14,813 bases of DNA from an uncultured Bacteroides sp. (lineage in GTDB: Bacteria > Bacteroidota > Bacteroidia > Bacteroidales > Bacteroidaceae), in the NCBI GenBank assembly GCA_934716785.1, contig CAKUYM010000074.1, positions 1-14,813 on the forward strand, in the 5' to 3' direction. Shown piece after piece: positions 8,630-14,813 of the stretch. A program made the translations under genes and the position numbers. The notes below the pieces were generated by a model. That model did not search any database. It was given only the letters and a program-made list of their open reading frames with translations, and had not been told where the DNA came from. Positions within the stretch are counted from its first letter, which is position 1. The number at the start of each line of letters is the position of its first letter.

Positions 8630-8693
8630 ATATGAAGATGTCTCAGAATAGAATTTTCATTTTTCTACATTCTATTTTGAGACATCTTCATAT
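8630..8693. terminator. 25-bp inverted repeat after the GH92 gene
   Basis: Arms 8630-8654 and 8669-8693 pair over 25 bp with a single G-U wobble (8646 with 8677) and a 16-base loop. The hairpin starts 15 bases after the GH92 stop and is followed by an AT-rich but not purely T stretch. It most likely ends the GH2-GH92 transcript and protects its 3' end. The near-perfect arms are longer than a typical intrinsic terminator, so a small mobile-element remnant remains possible. Confidence 0.7.
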
Positions 8694-8790
8694 ATTTCTA
8701 AGTAAACTTATGATGCATTATAAAAATAACTGCAACAAGAACATCGTCTATAAATAAACTTTGATTCTTGGGTATATCATACAGTTTTTT

Positions 8791-8798
8791 TATTTTTG
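8791..8798 (+). promoter_or_regulatory. -7 promoter box of the regulator gene
   Basis: TATTTTTG followed by C matches TAnnTTTG fully. A TTGG at 8768-8771, 19 bp upstream, may serve as a weak -33 element. No TTAAT repeats are present upstream, unlike the three other promoters here, so the regulator is probably made constitutively and is not under its own control. Confidence 0.6.
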
Positions 8799-8816
8799 CA
8801 TTATAAATGAAGTGCC

Positions 8817-11390
8817 ATGAAATATCAACTACAAATATTGCTCTTCGTCCTACTTTGCATAGTAGGCAAAGTGGACGCATCCTCTTTATATGATTATGGG
8901 CTTTCTTTTAAAGCCCATACAGTACTTGGAACAGAGAGGACAACCTTATACTTGGACGACAACGAACCATTTCCCGTAAAAGATGATTTCATCATTTCTT
9001 TTCAAATATATGTACGCGCCAATGAACATGACTTTGGTTCCATTCTCCATCTACATACAAACACCAACCAATTTATCCATTTCTCATTCGTAGCTGGTGA
9101 AAAAAGGCATTTCCCGGCATTAGTTCTCAATGAGGGCATCATCAACATAGACAGCCCTATCGAACGGGAAAAATGGTTGGACGTATCTTTACATTTGCGT
9201 TTAAAAGAAAACGTTATCGAAATAGACTATAACAATAAAAAGATATCGGCAATGGCTCCCTTGCAAGGAGTAAAAAGTATTACAGCTTTATTCGGGCAAA
9301 TGGAAAAATATCTGGCGGATGTAGCTCCCATTGACCTACGCAATGTAACCATTACATTAGATGGAAAACTGATACGTGAATGGAAATTGTGGAAGCACAA
9401 TGGCACGATATGTTATGATGAAATAGAAAGAGCTGTGGCACGTGCCGTCCATCCTGTATGGCTGATAGACAACCACATCGAATGGAAACTCATTCATCAG
9501 TCTGAAACTCCAGAGAAACTAGATGTAGCTTTCAATGCTCGTGAAGCCTTATTCTATTTGGTCAAACCACAAAAGATCGAAATCTTGGATGAGAACGGGA
9601 CTCTACAGAAAGAAATCGCAATACGCGGTGGTTATCCTGCGGTAGAATACCCCAATCATCTCCTGTATGATACTTTAAGTAATGAACTCGTGTCCTATTA
9701 TCCGAAAAAAGGCTTCACTTCCAATTTTTCTTTCGACACCGAGAGATGGAGTCGTGAGATGCGTAATACAGAAGAAGCCAGCAACTACAATCATGCCAGG
9801 GCATTCAATCCGACAGACTCTTCTTTCTATTTCTTCGGTGGTTATGGCTACTACCAATACCACAACGACCTCTACCGAATGAAATACGGCACGAACCAAA
9901 TAGAGCAAGTGGAATACGAACGTCCCCTTTCCCCCCGTTATTCTGCGGCAATGGCGGCAGTGGGTGATGAATTGTACATATTTGGCGGCAGAGGAAACAA
10001 GTATGGCAAACAGGAACTGAGTACTCACTACTATTGGGAACTATATGCCATCAATCTAAAAAACAGACAATCACACATAGTCTGGCAAAAACACCAACCC
10101 TTGGAGGAAGGAACCATCATGGCCTCTACCATGTATTTCGAACCATCAGACAGTTCATTCTATGCTGTTTCAACAAATAAAGGAGGGGTATTGTGGAAGA
10201 TTTCAATGAAAGATTCTATTTTTTCGGAAGTCTCCAAACCGATCTATAACGAATCAACTTATCAGGATAGCGATTTCAGCCTTTATGCCTCTCCATCACA
10301 TGGAAAATTATTCTTGGTATTAGATAAGATATTAAGCAACCATACGCATAACTTGGCAATCTACTCCATCAATATGCCCCTTGTGAACGAAATGGATATC
10401 CGGCAACCAACTATCGAAAAGAACAGCAACAACCGTCTATATCTTTATATTACCGGGATTTTGCTACTAATCGCTTTGGTTGCTATTGCATTCTACTGTA
10501 TTAGAACAAAAAAAATAAAAATACACCTGCCACTGAAAAGACGGCAAAAAATGCAACCTTTGATAAAGTCTGAAAAAAGTTCTGCCTACCAGAATCTAAA
10601 ATCATCCCGGAAAAGGGTTGGGATGCCAGAAACTGAAGGGGTCACCTCGGAAACGACCAGCTATTATGACCGCAGTCGTGCATCAATTTCTCTGTTGGGT
10701 TGCTTTAATGTACGTGATAAAGATGGAAATGACATTACTTCCAACTTTACTCCCCGTCTGAAACATCTGCTCATTTTATTAATACTCTATACGGAAAAAA
10801 ATGTACAAGGAATTCTGGCTTCTAAAACGCTGGGAATACTATGGCCTGAAAAAGAAGAAACGGCCGCCCGTAATAACCGTAACGTAAATCTGCGTAAACT
10901 GCGGTTGTTATTAAAGAGCATTGGAGATACGGAAGTCATGATAGAAAACAATTTTCTGCGCATCCAATGGGGAACTGATGTGTTTTGTGACTATCATGTA
11001 TTAAAGGAGTGCGCCAAGCAGTTTGAGCAGGAAAGAAGCGAAGAATTGCTGAACAAAATTCTGGAGTTACTACTATACGGTCCTTTATTGCCCAACACCA
11101 TCATTGAGTGGTTGGATGATTTTAAAGATGACTACTCCAGCTTCTCCATCGACCTATTAAAAAACTTACTGGATATTGAAATCAGCCAGAATCATCAAGA
11201 TATGATTATACGCCTTGCCGATATTATGTTTCTACATGACCCACTTAATGAAGAAGCCCTTGCAGCCAAATGCGCCGTGTTATCCGCACAAGGGAAAAAG
11301 GGTATTGCTCGAAACTTATATGACCGTTTTTGCAAAGAATACTACGATTCCATGGGTGAGAATTATAGAATCCCGTTTGCCGAACTATAA
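8817..11390 (+). CDS. Transmembrane one-component regulator: LamG-like and Kelch sensor, SARP-like DNA-binding domain
   Basis: This 857-residue protein is probably the local activator of the locus. A signal sequence (1-21, ending VDA) exports the N-terminus. Residues about 25-195 look like a LamG/concanavalin-like sandwich (FIISFQIYV, DFGSILHL, KWLDVSLHL). Residues about 230-520 look like a beta-propeller with Kelch signatures FYFFGGYG (337-344) and LYIFGGRG (386-393). One membrane span (541-562) is followed by a basic stop-transfer stretch RTKKIKIHLPLKRR. The cytoplasmic part has a polar linker, then an OmpR-like winged helix (about 622-720: SLLGCFNV, TPRLKHLLILLIL, ILWPEKEE, ARNNRNVNLRKLRLLLKS), then a helical BTAD-like region (about 722-850). 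This order fits SARP-family activators. There is no histidine kinase, receiver or sigma domain. It lies between the enzyme operon and susC with its own promoter and terminator. Tandem repeats of SARP type stand at three neighbouring promoters. The propeller and LamG calls rest on pattern reading only. Confidence 0.85.
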   Translation: MKYQLQILLFVLLCIVGKVDASSLYDYGLSFKAHTVLGTERTTLYLDDNEPFPVKDDFIISFQIYVRANEHDFGSILHLHTNTNQFIHFSFVAGEKRHFPALVLNEGIINIDSPIEREKWLDVSLHLRLKENVIEIDYNNKKISAMAPLQGVKSITALFGQMEKYLADVAPIDLRNVTITLDGKLIREWKLWKHNGTICYDEIERAVARAVHPVWLIDNHIEWKLIHQSETPEKLDVAFNAREALFYLVKPQKIEILDENGTLQKEIAIRGGYPAVEYPNHLLYDTLSNELVSYYPKKGFTSNFSFDTERWSREMRNTEEASNYNHARAFNPTDSSFYFFGGYGYYQYHNDLYRMKYGTNQIEQVEYERPLSPRYSAAMAAVGDELYIFGGRGNKYGKQELSTHYYWELYAINLKNRQSHIVWQKHQPLEEGTIMASTMYFEPSDSSFYAVSTNKGGVLWKISMKDSIFSEVSKPIYNESTYQDSDFSLYASPSHGKLFLVLDKILSNHTHNLAIYSINMPLVNEMDIRQPTIEKNSNNRLYLYITGILLLIALVAIAFYCIRTKKIKIHLPLKRRQKMQPLIKSEKSSAYQNLKSSRKRVGMPETEGVTSETTSYYDRSRASISLLGCFNVRDKDGNDITSNFTPRLKHLLILLILYTEKNVQGILASKTLGILWPEKEETAARNNRNVNLRKLRLLLKSIGDTEVMIENNFLRIQWGTDVFCDYHVLKECAKQFEQERSEELLNKILELLLYGPLLPNTIIEWLDDFKDDYSSFSIDLLKNLLDIEISQNHQDMIIRLADIMFLHDPLNEEALAAKCAVLSAQGKKGIARNLYDRFCKEYYDSMGENYRIPFAEL

Positions 11391-11410
11391 TCCGCCTTTT
11401 TCCCATAAAC

Positions 11411-11470
11411 AATCTCTCCTTTCCCCAAAGCAATGATGCATATCATCAAGTAGAGGGAAGAGGAGAGTTT
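11411..11470 (+). terminator. Probable terminator hairpin of the regulator gene
   Basis: CTCTCCTTTCCC (11414-11425) pairs with GGGAAGAGGAGAG (11455-11467) with one bulged base. The loop is 29 bases and holds a small ATGAT/ATCAT stem. A T-rich stretch (TTTCTTATTTAT) follows. The hairpin starts about 20 bases after the stop codon and would separate the regulator from susC. The long loop lowers confidence. Confidence 0.55.
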
Positions 11471-11571
11471 CTTATTTATCATACCGTAAACATTGAATAA
11501 TATCTATCGAAATTACCCTGTAGACTTTAATCGTATTATAAAAATCCATTAGTAGACAGTAAAAGAAAGAC

Positions 11572-11611
11572 TTAATTTACATTTAATTGTTTTTTAATCC
11601 CCAATTAATCG
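11572..11611 (+). repeat. Operator candidate: four 11-bp-period TTAAT repeats (susC promoter)
   Basis: Direct heptamers TTAATTT (11572), TTAATTG (11583), TTAATCC (11594) and TTAATCG (11605) have spacers ACAT, TTTT and CCAA, an exact 11-bp period. The last three plus one leading T match the GH43 element at 27 of 30 positions on the opposite strand. The end of the core lies 31 bp before the susC -7 octamer. The extra fourth copy is upstream of the core here, but downstream at the GH43 promoter. Confidence 0.75.
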
Positions 11612-11631
11612 CAAACCCCTTTCTTTTTTTA

Positions 11632-11654
11632 TCGGCAAACAGTTCTTTTGCCGA
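11632..11654. promoter_or_regulatory. Inverted repeat TCGGCAAA-N7-TTTGCCGA over the susC -7 box
   Basis: Two perfect 8-bp arms (11632-11639 and 11647-11654) flank 7 bases, and the right arm contains the TTTG of the susC -7 box. Because transcription should begin only near 11657, this is more likely a protein-binding palindrome than an RNA hairpin. The GH43 and GH2 promoters have no counterpart, so it may bring a second regulator, for instance a repressor, to susC alone. Confidence 0.45.
11643..11650 (+). promoter_or_regulatory. -7 promoter box of susC
   Basis: TTCTTTTG followed by CC fits TAnnTTTG except for T at the second position, the same deviation as at the GH2 promoter. No -33 TTTG is present. 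The position is fixed mainly by its 31-bp distance from the repeat core, identical to the other two promoters. Confidence 0.55.
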
Positions 11655-11682
11655 AAATTAATATTTAAAATATAGCATTACT

Positions 11683-11763
11683 ATGAAACCAAGAAAAAAG
11701 AAAAAACACCCTAATCTAATTCGAATGACGTGGACCTTAATAAATTCTGGTTTTCTTATTTGA
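11683..11763 (+). CDS. Possible 26-residue leader open frame upstream of susC
   Basis: An ATG about 26 nt after the predicted transcription start opens a 26-codon frame ending TGA at 11761-11763. The product begins MKPRKKKKHP and ends LINSGFLI, so it is strongly basic and then hydrophobic, like the start of a Bacteroidota signal peptide. It is in the same frame as susC (126 bases upstream), but TGA at 11761 and TAA at 11776 separate them. It could be a translated leader peptide, a decayed older start of susC, or chance. No homolog is recognised. Confidence 0.25.
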   Translation: MKPRKKKKHPNLIRMTWTLINSGFLI

Positions 11764-11808
11764 TTAATTAACTTCTAATCCAGTGATTACTTATTCAAAA
11801 ATAAATTC

Positions 11809-14800
11809 ATGAAAAACATGAAAGAACAAATTTCTCAGCACATGAGATACTATGAAAGATATCTCATTCTTATTTTCATGCTGTTCGGTGTTTCGGCCAT
11901 GTATGCACAGAATCGGACGGTAAAAGGGACAGTGACCGATACACAAGGTGAGCCTGTTATCGGTGCCAATGTAGTGATAGTAGGAGGAACAAAAGGTGTA
12001 ATAACCGATCTTGATGGAAAATACTCTATTCAAGTTCCTGAAAGCGGAGCTGTATTGAAGTTTTCTTACATAGGCTTCAAGACTAAATCATTCAATGTGA
12101 CAAAAGGAAAGAATATATTGAACGTTACCTTAGAGGAAGATGCCGTGATGTTGGAGCAGACTGTAGTAACAGCTATGGATCTACGCCGCGATGAAAAATC
12201 ACTTTCTACCGCCTTTCAGAAAATGGATATAGAGAACATGACTGAAAATCGGGATGCCGGATTTGTAAATATGCTGGCAGGTAAAGTAGCAGGATTGCAA
12301 GTGATATCCAATGGCGCTGCCGGCTCAGCCACTGTACGTATTCGTGGTGCAAATTCTATTTCCGGCAATAACCAGCCACTCTATGTAATTGACGGTGTAC
12401 CCATTATTAATGATGTATCCAATGGTGAAATAGACTATGGAAATCCTGCCAATAGCATTAACCCTGACGACATCGAAAATATCGTTGTTTTGAAAGGTGC
12501 CAATGCATCCGCCCTTTATGGTTCGGATGCTGCCAATGGTGCTATATTGATTACAACCAAGAAAGCCGGTCAAAGAAATGGATTAGGAGTTACATACTCC
12601 ACCAATGTGCAATTCACAGAATTCTCACAATATCCTATTTATCAGAACATATATGGTGGCGGACACATTAATCGTTTTGAGAACAATAAAGCCAACTCAT
12701 TCAATGGAGATATCAAAGTTCCTTATGATCCCAATATGCCTTACGGCATCCAACGAATGGGAGGCTATGATAACTCTCGGTCATGGGGTATGCCTATGTT
12801 AGGTTTTCAAGTTGTAGGCCGCAACGGAGAAATTAAATCTTATGTGCCCACTCCGGAAAATACCACCTCTATGTACCAGACTGCTTACTCATGGACAAAC
12901 AGTCTCTCCATCGAACGTGCCACCGAACACGCTTCCACCCGTATCGGTTTTACCAATTTGCGAAGCGATGACGTATTGGCAGGACTGAACAATCTTACAC
13001 GTAACGCTTTCAATGTGCGTTCCAACGTAAAGTTAACTAATGCATTGGATATTGATTTAAATGGTCACTATACACATGAGCATGTCAACAATCGCTCTTA
13101 TCGCAACAATTCAGACCGCAACCCGATCTATACACTGATGGACATGCCTCGCGACCTTTCTATACAGGAGATGTATCCTTGGAAGGATGAAAACGGAAAA
13201 CCGACCGCACTCCAATTCAAGAGTCCGGTATGGATGTTGAATGAACTTTCCAATCAAGATAAGAAAGAATGGTTACTGGTCGATGTGACAATAAACTATA
13301 AAATCACAAACGACCTGAAACTACGTTTGAAAGCCGCTCTTGACTTGAACATGAAAGATGGGTATGAATTCCGCAACATGTACACTCCGGGTGATGCCGA
13401 CGGATACTATAAGGAGTTTACGGAGAAAGCACGCAATTATACTTATGAAGCAATGCTTTCTTACAACAAAACCTGGAAAGATTTCAATATTTCAGCAAGT
13501 ATAGGAGCCAATTCACAGGATTTCCTGTTCAAGAAGCAAAACTCAGAAATCGGGACATTGGCTACTGCCGACTTCATATCCCTTACAAACAATGGCGCCA
13601 CTATCAAATCGTGGCCTGAATATAATGCAAAGAAAAAGCAGGCTGTCTATGGAACTGTCAGCGTCGGTTATAAAGATTTTATCTATCTTGATGTAACCGG
13701 ACGTAACGACTGGTCGTCTGCCCTACCTTCAGACAACCGTTCTTATTTCTATTCCTCTTATGGTGTCAGTTTCGTATTGACAGAATTAGTAAAGAGTATT
13801 CCGAAAGATTGGTTATCTTACGCCAAGTTCCGAGGTTCATATGCAAAAGTCGGTAATGACACCGGATTCGACCAACTATTGAACGGGTTCAGTTACAACA
13901 ATTCTTATCTGGGGGATATGGCTTGGTTCGAAAGTGAAAACAAACGGAAGACCAATACACTGAAGCCCGAAAGTACAACTTCATTCGAAACAGGTTTAGA
14001 CCTGCGTTTCTTGAAAGACCGTGCGTCATTCAGTTTCACATACTATAGCAAGAATACCAAAGACCAAATTTTGACCTCCACCATCAACGGTGTAAGTGGG
14101 TATGGAGAGGCCTTATTCAATGCCGGTGAAGTAAAGAACTGGGGCTACGAGGTGACATTAGGAGTTGTTCCTTTTAGAAATAAAGACTGGGAATGGAAAG
14201 TAGATATCAACTGGGCAAAAAATAAATCTGAAGTAGTTTCGTTGGCAAACGGCATGGACTACATGACCCTGACAACAGTCCAAAATAGCGTGGAGCTACG
14301 CATCGTGAAAGGTGAGCCGTTGGTAAGCCTCTATTGCCGTGAACCATGGAAAATGAACGATGAAGGACAAGTATTAGTAGGATCCAACGGCCGGCCGCTG
14401 TCAGGTGAGGCCAGATTTCTTGCCAGTGTAGAGCCCAAATGGACCGGCAGTATCCGTACTTCTCTCCGTTGGAAAGACTTATCTTTCTCTGCTATGTTCG
14501 ACGTCCGTATGGGTGGGCATGTATGGTCGGAGACTGCTTTTCAGTCTTCTCGAAATGCACAATCAATCATGTCATTGGGCGGACGTACAGAACACTTGTT
14601 TGCTGATATGATTCTCAACGAAGGCGATCAAACCGGTTATCTCGGCATTCTGGATTCAAAATATGTACCGGCCGGCAAAAGCAATATCTATATGGATGCT
14701 TCTCGTCCCAAAGGTATGAATATTCCGGGAGCCGTTTATGACAGTTCCGTGCCGGGATTAGCAGGGCAGCCATGCCAAGCCTGGATTAAACCTATTGACT

Positions 14801-14813
14801 ATTGGACTAACGA
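11809..14813 (+). CDS. SusC-type TonB-dependent outer-membrane glycan transporter (3' end missing)
   Basis: The protein imports oligosaccharides across the outer membrane using TonB energy, normally capped by a SusD lipoprotein. The frame is open for 1001 codons to the window edge; family members usually have about 1000-1100 residues, so little is missing. A signal peptide (about 1-33, cut after MYA) precedes a carboxypeptidase-regulatory-like domain (about 36-110: VKGTVTDTQGEPVIGANV). The plug follows (about 115-255), with NMLAGKVAGLQV, TVRIRGANSI, PLYVIDGVPI and VLKGANASALYGSDAANGAI, and then beta-barrel strands. No STN domain precedes the plug, so it is not of the sigma/anti-sigma signalling type. 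The ATG at 11809 is chosen because an in-frame TAA lies at 11776; Met4 is an alternative. A repeat-bearing promoter lies about 150 bases upstream. Confidence 0.95.
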   Translation, partial: MKNMKEQISQHMRYYERYLILIFMLFGVSAMYAQNRTVKGTVTDTQGEPVIGANVVIVGGTKGVITDLDGKYSIQVPESGAVLKFSYIGFKTKSFNVTKGKNILNVTLEEDAVMLEQTVVTAMDLRRDEKSLSTAFQKMDIENMTENRDAGFVNMLAGKVAGLQVISNGAAGSATVRIRGANSISGNNQPLYVIDGVPIINDVSNGEIDYGNPANSINPDDIENIVVLKGANASALYGSDAANGAILITTKKAGQRNGLGVTYSTNVQFTEFSQYPIYQNIYGGGHINRFENNKANSFNGDIKVPYDPNMPYGIQRMGGYDNSRSWGMPMLGFQVVGRNGEIKSYVPTPENTTSMYQTAYSWTNSLSIERATEHASTRIGFTNLRSDDVLAGLNNLTRNAFNVRSNVKLTNALDIDLNGHYTHEHVNNRSYRNNSDRNPIYTLMDMPRDLSIQEMYPWKDENGKPTALQFKSPVWMLNELSNQDKKEWLLVDVTINYKITNDLKLRLKAALDLNMKDGYEFRNMYTPGDADGYYKEFTEKARNYTYEAMLSYNKTWKDFNISASIGANSQDFLFKKQNSEIGTLATADFISLTNNGATIKSWPEYNAKKKQAVYGTVSVGYKDFIYLDVTGRNDWSSALPSDNRSYFYSSYGVSFVLTELVKSIPKDWLSYAKFRGSYAKVGNDTGFDQLLNGFSYNNSYLGDMAWFESENKRKTNTLKPESTTSFETGLDLRFLKDRASFSFTYYSKNTKDQILTSTINGVSGYGEALFNAGEVKNWGYEVTLGVVPFRNKDWEWKVDINWAKNKSEVVSLANGMDYMTLTTVQNSVELRIVKGEPLVSLYCREPWKMNDEGQVLVGSNGRPLSGEARFLASVEPKWTGSIRTSLRWKDLSFSAMFDVRMGGHVWSETAFQSSRNAQSIMSLGGRTEHLFADMILNEGDQTGYLGILDSKYVPAGKSNIYMDASRPKGMNIPGAVYDSSVPGLAGQPCQAWIKPIDYWTN

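Larger units (their letters stand above)
11391..11808. other. Intergenic control region and leader of susC
   Basis: These 418 bases hold a terminator-like hairpin of the regulator gene (11411-11470), an AT-rich stretch with nothing recognisable (about 11475-11571), the four-repeat operator (11572-11611), an inverted repeat over the susC -7 box (11632-11654), and a leader of about 150 nt that contains a 26-codon open frame (11683-11763). No tRNA, riboswitch or further gene is visible. Confidence 0.8.

Noticed and set aside
8575..8757. Short open frame (60 codons) starting inside the end of the GH92 gene
   Set aside because: It runs through the 25-bp inverted repeat and has no leader or recognisable product.
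8817..11390. Hybrid two-component sensor reading of the regulator
   Set aside because: No histidine kinase, ATPase or receiver motifs are present; the C-terminal part reads as a winged helix plus helical domain.
11683..14813. Extending the susC start to the ATG at 11683
   Set aside because: In-frame TGA at 11761 and TAA at 11776 interrupt the frame.

Overview
The window looks like part of a polysaccharide utilisation locus (PUL) from a gut Bacteroides or a close relative. The evidence is a SusC-type TonB-dependent transporter, several secreted glycoside hydrolases, Bacteroides-style promoters (TAnnTTTG -7 boxes, A-rich leaders instead of strong Shine-Dalgarno sites) and lipoprotein signals of the Bacteroidota type. 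No RNA genes, insertion sequences or CRISPR arrays were seen.

Layout. A fragment of an unrelated gene ends at 102 (+). A surface lipoprotein with a GH43 catalytic domain and three CBM6-like modules runs leftwards (173-2686, -). A 385-base divergent promoter region follows. A two-gene operon then runs rightwards: a GH2-type enzyme (3072-6317) and a divergent GH92-type lipoprotein (6354-8615), closed by a 25-bp inverted repeat (8630-8693). Next comes a separately promoted, single-pass membrane regulator (8817-11390) with a LamG-like and Kelch periplasmic sensor and a cytoplasmic SARP-like winged helix. After a terminator-like hairpin and a 418-base control region, a SusC-type transporter starts at 11809 and runs off the right edge. 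Its SusD partner would be expected just outside.

The main discovery candidate is the regulatory circuit. Upstream of GH43, GH2 and susC there is the same element: tandem direct repeats of TTAAT(C/T)N with an exact 11-bp period, and in all three cases exactly 31 bp between the third core repeat and the -7 octamer. Tandem heptamers spaced by one helical turn are the known binding pattern of SARP-family activators in actinomycetes. The locus encodes one SARP-like protein and no visible hybrid two-component sensor, SusR or ECF sigma/anti-sigma pair. The regulator's own promoter has no such repeats. The inference is that a transmembrane one-component SARP-like activator senses a glycan in the periplasm and switches on three promoters together: import (SusC), surface cutting (GH43) and further cutting (GH2, GH92).

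The substrate cannot be named. GH43 and CBM6 point to arabinose-, xylose- or galactofuranose-type plant or microbial glycans, GH92 to alpha-mannosides, and GH2 to a beta-linked sugar, so a branched hetero-glycan is the most that can be said.
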